29,463 nucleotides of DNA from Ophiothrix spiculata (lineage: Eukaryota; Echinodermata; Ophiuroidea; Amphilepidida; Ophiotrichidae): the NCBI GenBank assembly GCA_000969725.1, contig JXSR01S073659.1; one strand, given 5' to 3'. Positions 1 through 8,861 of this stretch are shown in pieces; within the stretch, counting starts at the first letter, position 1; the number at the start of each line of letters is the position of its first letter. The notes beneath the pieces were generated by a model that saw only the letters and a list, made by a program, of their open reading frames with translations, ran no database searches and was not told the origin of the DNA. The position numbers and the translations under genes are program-made.

Positions 1-540
1 TGACCTAGGTCAGGTCAAGTCACAGAATATTTACATAGACTAGTTTACCAGTCGTTTGTTCGCCTAACTACAGGTGGTCCACATTAGCAATATTAAAGGA
101 TTAACATTATTTCACAAAACAGGTGTACTTACTAAACTTTTCCCTGTGAAAGGATTTCGGAAGCACATGTTTATCCCTCTCCAGCTAATGGTATATACCA
201 CCGCCAAACTAGTCGGGGTGTTGCATAGTAAACATACTCTCTAAAGAATGCATCACTGCGGTATTAGCGACAGGCATAGAAGATAACCAGGAGGATTGGA
301 CGGCACGAGGCTAAACATACTTTGTCACCCTATCACCAGTATATTACATCTGCTAGAAAAAAACAAGGGAGGCAAAGAAAGTTAAATGGTATAGGATCAT
401 TGATACTATATAGTTATTAGGGATATCTTTGTGAGCAGGCGAAAGCACTGTACTTAAAATAAGGGCAAAATATCAACTAAGCAGATAAGCCCTTATACTC
501 TAGTAGAAAGTACTATTTAATTCTAGATGGCGCAAAATGC
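1..540. other. Unassigned AT-rich non-coding DNA
   Basis: No gene, RNA or recognisable mobile element seen. The first 12 bases (TGACCTAGGTCA) are a perfect palindrome, followed by another GGTCA word, but one such site at the window edge is not evidence of function. Confidence 0.5.
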
Positions 541-600
541 TCATTTTCTAAGCGATATTATGTTTTGAAATATAAAGAAAACACATTTTCTGATTAACAA

Positions 601-675
601 ATTTAATATAATATAGTATAATATAATATAATATAATATAATATAATATAATATAATATAATATAATATAATATA
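601..675. repeat. TATAA pentanucleotide microsatellite
   Basis: About 70 bases of near-perfect 5-bp repeats (TATAA/ATAAT register) with one G interruption near the left end. The only reading frame across it is low-complexity (Ile/Tyr/Leu) and is a product of the repeat, not a gene. Confidence 0.95.
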
Positions 676-1179
676 TATTACCCACTTTTGTTGACAAAAA
701 TTATAAGATTTGTAACTAGAAAAAAGATGTTGATGGCTAGCTACCAACTTTGTGTTCATGTTGTCTCAAACTAAAAGACTTTACCTATATATGTTAGACG
801 TTAGACCGGACACGTGTAGAGGCCTGAGATGTACATATTATAGTTGAAACATAGACCCTAAGAAAGCATCTAGACTGGCAAATGTCATAATCCAGTAAAT
901 GTCATGACAGAATTTTGTGGTAGTATTTTAATGAAAGTTTACAACAGGTACAGAATCTAAATATATTTTAAAAAAGCTTCATTATAACTATTGGGTAAAG
1001 TAAGAGAAATTAGTTCCCCTTTTCAATAATCTTTAAACAACTATGTGATTACTTTGTCGTGTATTGTATTTTTCGAAGATCCATTGGAATTAAACTATTG
1101 CTCAACTACACCCTTTGAAGAACCATCATTTCACTTTCGGGTGTAAAAACCTCATTAAATGTGTTGTATCATGGTCTTA
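676..1179. other. Unassigned non-coding DNA
   Basis: AT-rich stretch with frequent stops in all frames. A short direct repeat of AAATGTCAT occurs near 890-905. Nothing else recognised. Confidence 0.45.
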
Positions 1180-1441
1180 GCATACGTGATGACTCACCCC
1201 GAAAGGGGGACTTTGCAGATGATATAAATTTTGAGTTTGTCATTTAATCTGTTAAAGCATTTTCTAAGCTTTAAAATGACACCTTGTTTGTCGAAATTGA
1301 TCAAGGCAATCAAATTTTACAACAGAAAATCTGCTGGAAATTCTTATTATTTTCTGTATTTTTTGCTACCTATTTTCACCAGTATCTCGAAAAGTATTCT
1401 GTCGCAAAGTTCCCCTTTTCGGGGTGAGTCATCACATATGC
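1180..1441. repeat. Inverted-repeat pair, possible short DNA element
   Basis: Positions 1180-1216 and 1404-1441 are reverse complements over about 37 bases with only a few differences (core GACTCACCCCGAAAGGGG in the left arm). The arms enclose 187 bp of AT-rich DNA. Such an arrangement fits the terminal inverted repeats of a small non-autonomous DNA transposon, but I see no clear target-site duplication. The 100-codon frame at 1231-1533 runs through the right arm and beyond it and resembles no family I know. Confidence 0.6.
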
Positions 1442-1574
1442 AAAAATGCGAACACGACATACGAATCATTTCCAGTTCCTTTGGGATATCTGATAACAAC
1501 TTTTTTTTAGGGGCGGTTAATATACAAGAGTAAGTAACCCTTAGCTTACTAACGTATTTTTATAACGTTTGTTA

Positions 1575-1850
1575 TCAAGGGAGGGGCAGGTGTTCTCCTA
1601 TGAAATTTGAAATTTAACCACTAAAAGTTGTTTGGTACTATAGTATAATGTAGAGTCTCTTATTTCTATTCATACCAAAATCATAAATATCGGCATAGGC
1701 GTTACATAATTATGACGTCATAAGTACTTCCGAGTCGGAAAATCAAGATTTTCGCCAAAAATGGCCAAAAAAAAAATCAAAATTTTGCTCTAACCTTACC
1801 TTCCGACTATGACTGGACACCCTGACCCCCTTTAAGGTGGCACTTACGAT
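1575..1850 (+). repeat. Dispersed repeat family E1, partial copy 1
   Basis: Shares an ordered set of words with 3018-3545 and 18183-18735: a G-rich opening, a GGTACTATAGTATA-like word, GGCGTTACATAATTATGACGTCA, then a tract around AATGGCC and a pyrimidine-rich tail. It lacks the right half seen in the other two copies. The TGACGTCA at 1713-1720 is a perfect CRE-type palindrome. Confidence 0.6.
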
Positions 1851-1912
1851 TTTCAATAGACTATTTCGAAAAATTGACGCCTATTTCGCCGAAACCTCAT
1901 GATTTATTGATG

Positions 1913-2290
1913 TTCGCCTTGTTTGGGCTGTAAATTGTCTGTTTTTAGTATCTACATTATCTACATTTTGTCTGATATACGCATTCGCATAATTTACTTA
2001 TAAATGGAGCATCCCAATGAGGCAAAAATTGCAATTTGTATGTAAACAAAAGAAAAATAAGGCATTCTAAAGTTTATGTTTTAGATTTTAGTTCACGATC
2101 TCGCCTTGATAGCCTAGCGGTAGATCTCTCGCCTCGTAATGTATGACTAACCCCTGCCATAATCCATGGTTCGAGTACCCGTAGATCCAGTGGAAACTAT
2201 TTATCTTATCATGATTAAAAATAGTTCCTGAGCAGATGGAGGTCATCAACCCTTAAGTCAGATTAAGGTTAATCAATGACCAATAAATCA
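1913..2290 (+). mobile_element. SINE-like repeat with internal tRNA-type promoter, copy 1
   Basis: This stretch matches the reverse complement of 13505-13860 nearly end to end. At 2108-2122 is an A-box-like word (TAGCCTAGCGGTAG) and at about 2168-2180 a B-box (GGTTCGAGTACCC), the two halves of an RNA polymerase III internal promoter as in tRNA-derived SINEs. Unusually, about 190 bp of shared sequence precedes the A box, so the tRNA-like part is internal rather than at the 5' end. Compared with copy 2, this copy carries extra bases between the two boxes around 2140-2165. A tail region with the words TGAGCAGATGGAGGT and AACCCTTAA is shared. No coding capacity. It could instead be a larger repeat that captured a tRNA-like unit. 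Confidence 0.7.
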
Positions 2291-2300
2291 ATAAAAACAA

Positions 2301-3017
2301 TCAATTAACATGTTTCTTTTTTTCTTCTTTTTGTGGTGGTTTATTCATGTAAATTGTAATGTCCTATACTTTTAATGCACAAAAGTAAGGAAGTAAGGTC
2401 CCAACATGTACATTTTTGACTTTCTGGTGACTTAACTGACTTCTACTTATATTTGGAGGGAGGATATTTGCATATAGGTCAATATTAGGTATAAAACAGC
2501 ATTTCGTAAAACAACGTCACTTATTTCCTTTTGTCATGGTAGGGCAGTATAGTATCTATGGACTTGAGCAAAGCCTAAATTATCATAAGAATTTTATCAT
2601 CAGAATTTATTAAATTTACTTTGTATTTACATTTGTTCAATGTAAATTTGCCACCTAATAGATTCCTAATTACTTACAAACTTAAAGTTAACTAAGCAGT
2701 GAAACAATGAAAACAAAGTAAACAAATGTTATTAAAATGAACACCTACAATAATTCATAAAAAATCATTTTGTTTGTCATCCACACACACTATAACATTC
2801 ATCCTATTTATAACATCAGTTTAAATTATCCCAAAATACGTGTAATGCCGGATTCGTCCTACACCGTGATCACGACTTAGATTTAAGGAGCATAAGTAAT
2901 ATTATATATGAGTTGTTTTAAATCCGGTTTTTGATCAATTAAACAGGGTGAGTCGTGAGTAGGAAATGAAGCGTGTAGAATAAGAAGTACCTAACCCTCG
3001 TCTACCCAGACTATTTT
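2301..3017. other. Unassigned AT-rich non-coding DNA
   Basis: No gene or repeat recognised. A pyrimidine-rich run lies near 2310-2335; otherwise plain AT-rich sequence with stops in all frames. Confidence 0.45.
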
Positions 3018-3545
3018 TGTAACACGTCTACCCAAGGAGGGGTTGTTTCCCCCTCCCCCCCCCCCCCCTAAACAAAAATGAACGGAACCACTATGAACTT
3101 TGTTTTGCTATCAATATATTAGTACGATCCTCCCCTATCCAACAATACTAAAATCACAAAAATCAGCCAAGGCGTTACGCAATTATCACGTCGTTCCAGA
3201 TAGGAAAATCGGGATTTTGGCCATATTCAAAATGTTGCTATAAAAGTTCTAAACAACGGATTTTCGTCGTTTTTTTTTTTTTTTTTTTTTGATAATGATA
3301 ATTCCAGCATACCCTGCAATTTTTATTGCATGCATATTAAATGGCGACTTAAAATTTACCGAGGCTTCACTCCCTCCCCTCACACCCCAACTATGACTAT
3401 GAGTATGACGGCCTACCTCAGGTGGTACCCCCTCTATTTTTCATCACAATGACAACAAATGATGTAAAAGATATTACTTAAATGCGTAGGGTCAGTTGTT
3501 TTTTAGTTTTTATGCAGCGATTGCCTGTTGCAGATAATTGGTTAT
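3018..3545 (+). repeat. Dispersed repeat family E1, copy 2
   Basis: Colinear with 18183-18735: G/C-rich opening with a long C run (about 3047-3069), the GGCGTTACGCAATTAT word, AAAAGTTCTAAA, GATTTTCGTCG, a 20-base T run (about 3271-3291), an AAATGGCGA-like word near 3340, a C-rich segment, then GACGGCCTACC, CCTCAGGTGG and an AAATGCGTAGGGTC end. The CRE-like word present in the other copies is mutated here. Copies differ at many positions, so the family is old. No ORF of note. Confidence 0.75.
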
Positions 3546-3883
3546 GGTCCAAACGTCGCATTGTTGCAAAAGTAATTTCCAGTATTTGATTCATATTTAT
3601 TACAACTGAGTGATTGAGAACATGTATCATAAAAACAACATATTAATATTATGATTTTATAGATTTATATAAATGTGAATGATCGTTGCACTCATGATTT
3701 TTCCTTAAATACTATATTCATTTCGGTAGGAAATTTCGTCTCAAAATGTCATAATGCTCTCATAATGGAAAACACATGGTTGAGGATTGCATATAATATA
3801 TTATAGGCCATACAGATTAATTAAAATTTAAGATTCTACATTTCATTTTGTTGCAGATACAATTATTGTTGTTGCGCCAATAA
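3546..3883. other. Unassigned AT-rich non-coding DNA
   Basis: No gene or known repeat seen. It directly precedes the truncated 5' end of the retrotransposon fragment. Confidence 0.4.
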
Positions 3884-4213
3884 CCTCTTCTCTCCGAGCT
3901 CCACTGGCTCCCTGTTGACCAGCGGATTCAATTCCGCCCGATAGTTCACGCCTTCAACATGTTCAAATCGGTTAACAACCTCTCCCCTCCGTACCTGTCT
4001 GCAATTATCCCTCCTCGTCAAATTTCCAAATACTCCCTTAGGTCAGCAGAAACGTTCCATCTAACCGTTCCAAGGACTCGAACCGTGTCCGGTGACAGAG
4101 CCTTTTCAACATCTGCTCCTCGTCTTTGGAACAGTCTGCCAGCCTCTGTCAGGTGCATCACATCCTTGTCATTTTTCAAAAAATCTCTGAAATCCCACCT
4201 CTTCCCCAAATAG
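3884..4213 (+). pseudogene. C-terminal remnant of LINE ORF2 (L2/CR1-like)
   Basis: Open reading frame of about 109 codons to a TAG at 4211-4213, in frame without interruption from a TAA at 3881-3883; the first ATG inside it is at 3959, but it is a broken 3' piece so no start is expected. Motifs in order: LHWLPV (about 3899-3916), then a VNNLSPPYLS segment (VYKALNGLAPPYLS-like in relatives), SLRSAET, VPRTRT, GDRAFSTSAPRLWNSLP (about 4091-4141) and FKKSLKSHLF. This order is the hallmark of the region downstream of the reverse transcriptase in L2, CR1 and related LINEs; its function is not well defined. The intact frame suggests a fairly recent insertion compared with the surrounding diverged repeats. 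The frame on the opposite strand at 4018-4209 is a shadow. Clade (L2 versus CR1 or a relative) cannot be settled without the RT domain. Confidence 0.88.
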
Positions 4214-4302
4214 TTTGGTTGTCTCTCTCTTTCTTTCTCTCAGCGCTTTGTATCCTATTTCGGTCAAAAGGCGCTATATAAATGCCATTATTATTATTAT
4301 TA
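3884..4302 (+). mobile_element. L2/CR1-type non-LTR retrotransposon, 5'-truncated 3' end
   Basis: Contains the last part of the second ORF (3884-4213), a short 3' untranslated region with GCGCTATATAAATGCC near 4271-4286, and a terminal ATT trinucleotide run (about 4286-4302). That 3' end, a GCGCTATATAAAT stem word followed by a short tandem repeat instead of poly-A, is characteristic of the CR1/L2 group of LINEs. Everything upstream (endonuclease, reverse transcriptase) is missing, as expected from incomplete reverse transcription. The sequence downstream matches other copies of the large duplicated block, so this element inserted in or at the edge of such a copy. Confidence 0.88.
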
Positions 4303-4690
4303 ACCGACAGTCACAAGGAGGCATCCTTGCTTCTCAAACTGGCACACACCTGCCTAAGAGTGATGAGTAAAATCCAACTCTGTATTTTCAAGCATGAAAT
4401 GTTTCCGATGATTGGATATAAGACGACGTTTTTATTAGATTTCTTTGCGTCAATAAAGCACTAGACCTGAAGTATAACCCCATTAGATGTCGGTATTAAA
4501 TAATGTAATTGATGTAAGCTTGACAGGATTAAAATTAATGGCGTTGTGCAAATAAATGTTAACTTTCAATTCACAATCGTTGACGTATACTATATATGTT
4601 TAGTTGTTTGTTTGCTTGTTTTGTTTGGATGTTTGTTTGTTTGTTTGTTTGTATGATTGATTTTATGTGTGTTTGGTGTTTTTTTTATCG
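4303..4690 (+). repeat. Large duplicated block, diverged copy A (left part)
   Basis: Matches 25870-26145 and 18855-19150 in the same orientation. Shared landmarks: an ACACCTGCCT...GATGA word near 4347-4366, TTCAAGCATGAAAT (about 4388-4401), CCGATGATTGGATATAA (about 4407-4423), a GACGACGTT word, GGTATTAAATAAT (about 4491-4503) and a GTTTGTTTG-rich end. It is the most diverged of the copies. The 60-codon frame at 4282-4464 is not conserved in the other copies and is not a gene. Confidence 0.7.
4598..4652. repeat. GTTT tetranucleotide microsatellite
   Basis: Imperfect then perfect GTTT/TTTG repeats, with the cleanest run at about 4630-4650. It lies where the other block copies have only a short TTTGTTTG word, so it expanded locally. 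Confidence 0.85.
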
Positions 4691-5145
4691 TTATTAATTT
4701 AACTAAAATGGAACATATTAAAGTTGTAATGATGTTTGGCATTTCAGTATCAGTATAATTCTACAACCTAATCTTATATGCTCGCATTTTTGAAAAAAGT
4801 GAGAAAATGTATCATTCTATATTATTGTCGCAGCCCCGACAATTTATTGGGGATATAAAATAACCGGTACTGAAAACCTTGTAACTTGAAAATGCATGCA
4901 TTTTTGTTGTGCTTTTCTTTTTATTCAGCTAGAAAACATGAATTGCATCTTTAATATCATCAATTACAATTTCTTGCTTTACAGATAGGATGCAAAATCA
5001 TCACATAGCCTCACTGGTATCTTTTTTTCAATCATGCTTATAAGTAGAACCATATGACATTTTCATTGCTATCTCGAAAAGCAATTGTAAAACTGAAAGA
5101 AAAGTTACAGTAGTTATTGCTGATGACGTTATATTTCATTTAATG
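4691..5145. other. Unassigned AT-rich non-coding DNA
   Basis: No gene, RNA or repeat recognised on either strand. Confidence 0.4.
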
Positions 5146-5371
5146 TTACTGTAAACGCCAATATTTCCGCGCTCAGTAATTTTCGCGCCCAGGCAATTTT
5201 GGACAATGTCGCGCGTTTTTATTTTCGCGCATATGAACATTGTCCGAGTATAGAATCCAATTGCAACAAATTCACATTGATATTCACGGTACATTTAGTT
5301 TCGCGCTAATCTCATTTTGCGCGAAAAGCGCGAAATTAAATGAAGCGCGAAAAATACCACTTACACAGTTA
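5146..5371. mobile_element. MITE-like element with TTTCGCGC repeats and TTA target duplication
   Basis: Terminal inverted repeats of about 26 bp run inward from 5149 (CTGTAAACGCCAATATTTCC) and from 5368 on the other strand (CTGTGTAAGTGGTATTTTTC), both leading into CGCGCT. They are flanked by TTA at 5146-5148 and 5369-5371. The 220-bp interior contains repeated TTTCGCGC/GCGCGAAA words and is far richer in CpG than its surroundings. A 3-bp TTA duplication fits PIF/Harbinger-type transposons, but no transposase is present, so the superfamily is a guess. The overlapping frames at 5240-5422 and 5284-5496 cross the element end and are not genes. Confidence 0.72.
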
Positions 5372-5854
5372 CTTACAACTAATAATTTATGCAATAAAAT
5401 TTTGATACATAATTTAATGTAATAATGGAACATGATATTGGTATAAATATCTACTATTGGATGAAAATCACATATATTTTGAAGTATATGCGTCATAACT
5501 CATTTTGAAATATGTTACGTCAACGGATAGTTGGTTTGAATAACCAAACTTTTTTGTTTCTTATTTACATTTTTAAAGGAGTTGTGATAATATTTTAAAA
5601 CTATAGACCTCCATAAAAATACATCACTATTTACTCAACCGTTACGGACGTCGTGTATTGGACGCATCAAAATATATCACTTGTTATTATTCAAATTTCA
5701 TTCACAAACTGAAATGCGCAACTGCTCACATATAATTATATGATAATTATTGTTGTTTGTTTAAAACAGAGAAGATCATGTGTAACGCTCAAAGGGTTAT
5801 ATTTGTTTGTTTGCTTTTCAGATTTAACGAATTCGTTTACACTTCGTTGAAAAT
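5372..5854. other. Unassigned AT-rich non-coding DNA
   Basis: Nothing recognised beyond simple AT-rich sequence. Confidence 0.4.
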
Positions 5855-6200
5855 ACATGTTTAATTGATTTAATCAAACAAAAACATTTTCCTTCTATAT
5901 TTCGACAGATCACTTCGTGATATATTTTTCCTTTAAGTCGGCACAGTTTGACGTAAGATTTTTTTGCTAAATGGGTTACTGCTAATACCCAATTTCAATA
6001 ATGTTTTACACGGATTAATCGACAATTCTGTAAACTACAAAGCATCTCATTGTATAAATCATTAATGTATAAATCAGTCTGAGCAGGCAGGCATTAAATG
6101 AGCCAACAATCTCATTAAACGTGGTAACACTTTGTATAGTATTTTACAGGTTATGTAGTAATATCTTTTATTCTGGAAAACGTTAAAAAATGGTTATTAT
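5855..6200 (+). repeat. Duplicated segment matching 28190-28520
   Basis: Colinear with 28190-28520. The best-preserved stretch is about 6068-6110, where AAATCAGTCTGAGCAGGCA and ATTAAATGAGCCAACAATCTCATTAAA are almost unchanged. Other shared words are TTTAATCAAAC, GCTAAATGG, TTAATCAACAATTCT-like and ATCATTAATG. Together with 4303-4690 it suggests a third copy of the large block, since the order (26xxx then 28xxx) is kept. Confidence 0.75.
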
Positions 6201-6489
6201 TTTCTAAAGACAAAGCAATTTTGGCATAATAAGACAAAAACAAAAATGTATTCAATAAGCTTTTATACAAGTCTGACATTATTTAGGACGTGTGTAAATT
6301 GGATAAATTATAGATGCGACATATTTAAATATTCTGAACTCATGCTGAATAAAAACCCAATTTGTTTGTGTTGAGCAAAATTGAGAAATTGATTTCTGTA
6401 GTTTGTTACTTATATTCAACATTTTCTAGATAAAAACCTAATGATACAAAGTAGCTTTTTAAAACGAATATGTTAACATACTAGTATCA
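6201..6489. other. Unassigned AT-rich non-coding DNA
   Basis: No feature recognised. Confidence 0.4.
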
Positions 6490-6660
6490 GACAGTCGCGG
6501 ATCCAGGGGGGAGCGGAAGGGGCGAGTGCCCCCCCCCCCCACCCCTAAATTGGAAAAAATCCTGCAAAATCAGCCTAATTTGGGTCAATTTGTTGTTATA
6601 AAAGCTGAAAAACACACCCTCCGCCCCCCATATAATTCAGATCCTAGATCCGCGGCTGTC
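6490..6660. mobile_element. Short MITE-like element with GACAGTCGCGGATCC ends
   Basis: Inverted ends: 6490-6507 against the reverse complement of 6643-6660, 16 of 18 bases matching (GACAGYCGCGGATCYAGG). The 171-bp unit has G-rich and C-rich runs just inside the left end. I found no convincing target-site duplication. The 67-codon frame at 6526-6729 begins in the C run (hence its PPPP start) and leaves the element, so it is not a gene. Confidence 0.7.
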
Positions 6661-7166
6661 AGAAATGTAACATTATTACCAAATATGCCTTTTGTCAATA
6701 AGATAAAGGCATTTTATAATATCAAGTAAAGCAATTTTCATTTTGTCTTTTATATCATCTTCAAGGTTATATACATATATTTTTCCACAAATATAATGTA
6801 CTCCTCAGCCTACAGATGTGATGTCTTTAGTAGCATATCAGGTTTTAGTTCATAACTTACTTTTTTTCTTGATCTCAATATATTTAAGAATTCTTTTCCT
6901 AAAAAAATACCAAAAAATGTTTTGAGTGCGAAAACTACACAATTGCATATGTCCCTGAAAGAAAAAGAAATAATAATCAACATTCTCCTTGCAACTATGC
7001 CCTTTTAGATAGAGTAGAAGAAATATACGGAACTATATTCACAAAAAACAAGATATACGGTTGTAATTTGAACGTCAGGAACACGGACATTTTAATGGCA
7101 TTTGCGTATTAAATGTTACATAGTCAAGTCTGCATGTAAAGAACACAGTACATTGTGTTCTTGCTG
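6661..7166. other. Unassigned AT-rich non-coding DNA
   Basis: Nothing recognised apart from a small stem (GAACACA/TGTGTTC) at 7141-7160. Confidence 0.4.
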
Positions 7167-7614
7167 AAATGTGACCCGTCATATCGAAAGGTACCTTAAT
7201 ACCGGCATAATAAATTACGAGATACAGGCCATTGAAGCTGAGCATAGTCAAAAATCACGTCCAAGGTCGAATTTCTAATTTCATCAGAAACGTTATCTTT
7301 GAAGTTTATTCTATCATATTAATCAGGTTCCAACATCCAAAACATAAGACAACTGTTTTAAAAACCGAGATAAAAATCCTTTCTCCATTCACGTTTAACC
7401 AGTACAGAAAACTTGATTTTCTCAGAACTTTAGTTTTCGGAATCATCCCGATACCTTTTACCAATTTGGATGTAACTTTGTAATGAACATCCAATAACCA
7501 AAACCAATAAGGTGTCATTTTAAAGCTTAAAATATAATCTTTCAGATGAGAAAAAAAAAATCAATTTTAATTTTGCCGACCTTAAGGTACCTTTCGATAT
7601 GACGGGTCACAAAT
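7167..7614. mobile_element. DNA transposon derivative with 29-bp perfect terminal inverted repeats
   Basis: 7171-7199 and 7582-7610 are exact reverse complements over 29 bases (start GTGACCCGTCATATCGAAAG). A short CGGCA word is also shared just inside. The 440-bp element is flanked on both sides by AAAT (7167-7170 and 7611-7614), a likely 4-bp target-site duplication. The interior has no transposase; the frames at 7232-7483 (+) and 7306-7518 (-) overlap each other and match nothing known. The perfect termini suggest recent activity, mobilised in trans by an autonomous relative elsewhere. The superfamily is undetermined. Confidence 0.85.
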
Positions 7615-7927
7615 GTTTACTAGCTCAATTACATAGTGAAAACACACGTACTTTTCATTAATAAATGCTTTCAGAATCAATCATTATTTTTTTTTTCCTA
7701 TACAAATGTGTTTTTGCATCACATCTATCAAAGGGGAGTAGAATCCTCACACTTTTTGACCAAACCCCATTGACCTTAGTGTCAAAGCATGCCGATATTT
7801 TTACATTTATGTATGCAATGAAGTTCACATTATATTTCATATATCACCTTGGCAGAAAATCATAAAAGTCTGCTAACTCTGTTCGGCAGCTAATAATCAA
7901 TTGTTAACCTGTCAAGTAGACATAAGG
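7615..7927. other. Unassigned non-coding DNA
   Basis: Two overlapping short frames on opposite strands (7658-7840 and 7665-7865) match nothing I know. No repeat seen. Confidence 0.4.
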
Positions 7928-8103
7928 TTAGTTGCCAACCAGAGGAGGTTTTCAGAATATCCCACAATTCATTATTCTGATACACTTAGATATAATAGGC
8001 AATAATGGTTTTCTGGACAAGGAGTTCTTAGGAATTTGAGAATTCCATTGAATGGTACTTAGTCATATCTTTCCAGGGATGTGTTTCTTTTCACAATAGC
8101 CCA

Positions 8104-8715
8104 CACTCTTAGAAATCCAGGATCAAATATGAGACAAAAAGGATAAATTTTGATCCTTTTTAGATATCAAGTATGAGCTTACCCTTTAAGGATCAAAGTG
8201 ATCCAAAAATAAGGATCACAATTCTTGATCCGAAAAAGGATCAAATATTTCTTATAAAAAAGATCTGCCTAAAAATATCTCACTAAAGTGACCCTAGCAG
8301 GGTTTGAACCCACGCCGCACGTACACCATGTAATTACGAGACCATCGCTCTAACCACTCGGCCACGGGACAGGCAGCTGTCAAGTGTGGTGAATTTATAT
8401 CATTGTATACATTCCCGGCTATGTAGTGGATATGGGGTGTACTCAAATATGAGACAAAAGATCACGTTAGATCCAAACGCGGTATCAAATATGAGCTCAT
8501 CCTTATATGGATCAAAACTTTGATATTGTAATCAAAAAAGATCAAAATAAAATGAGCCTAAAACCGGAACAAAAATGATCCTGGTTATTGATCCATTTGT
8601 AATTATTGATAAAGGATCAAAACGATCCACGTTGGATCAAAAGTGACCCTTAAAGGATCAAAATAAAATGATCCGGAAAACTACTCGTATATTTGATCCC
8701 GGCCTTCTAAGAGTG
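8104..8715. mobile_element. GATC-rich terminal-inverted-repeat element (nested)
   Basis: Ends are 26-bp inverted repeats: CACTCTTAGAAATCCAGGAT at 8104 and its near complement ending at 8715, with four differences. CA lies on both sides (8102-8103 and 8716-8717), compatible with a 2-bp target duplication but too short to be sure. The interior holds about 20 GATC sites in 612 bp, mostly as GGATCAAA or TTTGATCC in both orientations, plus four copies of TCAARTATGAG (near 8122, 8167, 8444, 8484). Multiple subterminal repeats of this sort usually act as transposase binding sites in DNA transposons. The centre is taken up by a tRNA-like unit instead of these repeats. Confidence 0.8.
8289..8371 (-). 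pseudogene. tRNA-Ser-like pseudogene or SINE head
   Basis: On the minus strand the sequence reads as a class II tRNA: an A box within GTGGCCGAGTGGTTAGAGCG (8351-8364 core), an anticodon-loop-like CTCGTAA with CGT at 8336-8338, an extended variable arm, and a B box GGGTTCAAACCC (8300-8311). The D-arm and overall length resemble tRNA-Ser, though CGT would be a threonine anticodon, so the anticodon has changed. The acceptor stem pairs poorly (several wobble pairs and two mismatches) and the anticodon stem is imperfect, so it is not expected to be a working tRNA. It sits in the middle of the GATC-rich element, either as an inserted SINE or as part of it. Confidence 0.72.
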
Positions 8716-8861
8716 CAGTGTTTACCCACATTGCTGACACCTCAAAAACGTCAGAAACCTGTACAGAAGTATAGGAGTTGAATTGGATTTGCAGGTATAT
8801 TGTACAATGTTGCATTGCATCGTGGGATATTGTGAAAACCTCATCTGGTTGCAAACTAGAG

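Larger units (their letters stand above)
7928..8861. mobile_element. Outer inverted-repeat element interrupted by the GATC-rich element
   Basis: About 7928-7968 and the reverse complement of 8818-8861 match over about 39 bases with roughly six differences (shared words CAACCAGA, GAGGTTTTCA, AATATCCCAC). Without the nested 612-bp insertion at 8104-8715 the element would be about 320 bp. It therefore predates that insertion. No coding capacity; the 72-codon frame at 8722-8940 on the minus strand crosses the right end and is not a gene. Confidence 0.68.

Noticed and set aside
1..12. TGACCTAGGTCA palindrome resembling a nuclear-receptor site
   Set aside because: A single short site at the window edge with no nearby gene; too likely by chance.
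1231..1533. 100-codon plus-strand frame
   Set aside because: It runs through one arm of an inverted repeat and resembles no protein family I know.
4018..4209. Minus-strand frame opposite the LINE ORF2 tail
   Set aside because: Shadow of the recognised plus-strand coding remnant.
7141..7160. Short GAACACA/TGTGTTC hairpin
   Set aside because: Seven-base stem in AT-rich DNA is expected by chance; no further support.
8289..8371. Functional tRNA gene
   Set aside because: Acceptor and anticodon stems pair poorly and the anticodon disagrees with the tRNA-Ser-like body, so it is called a pseudogene.
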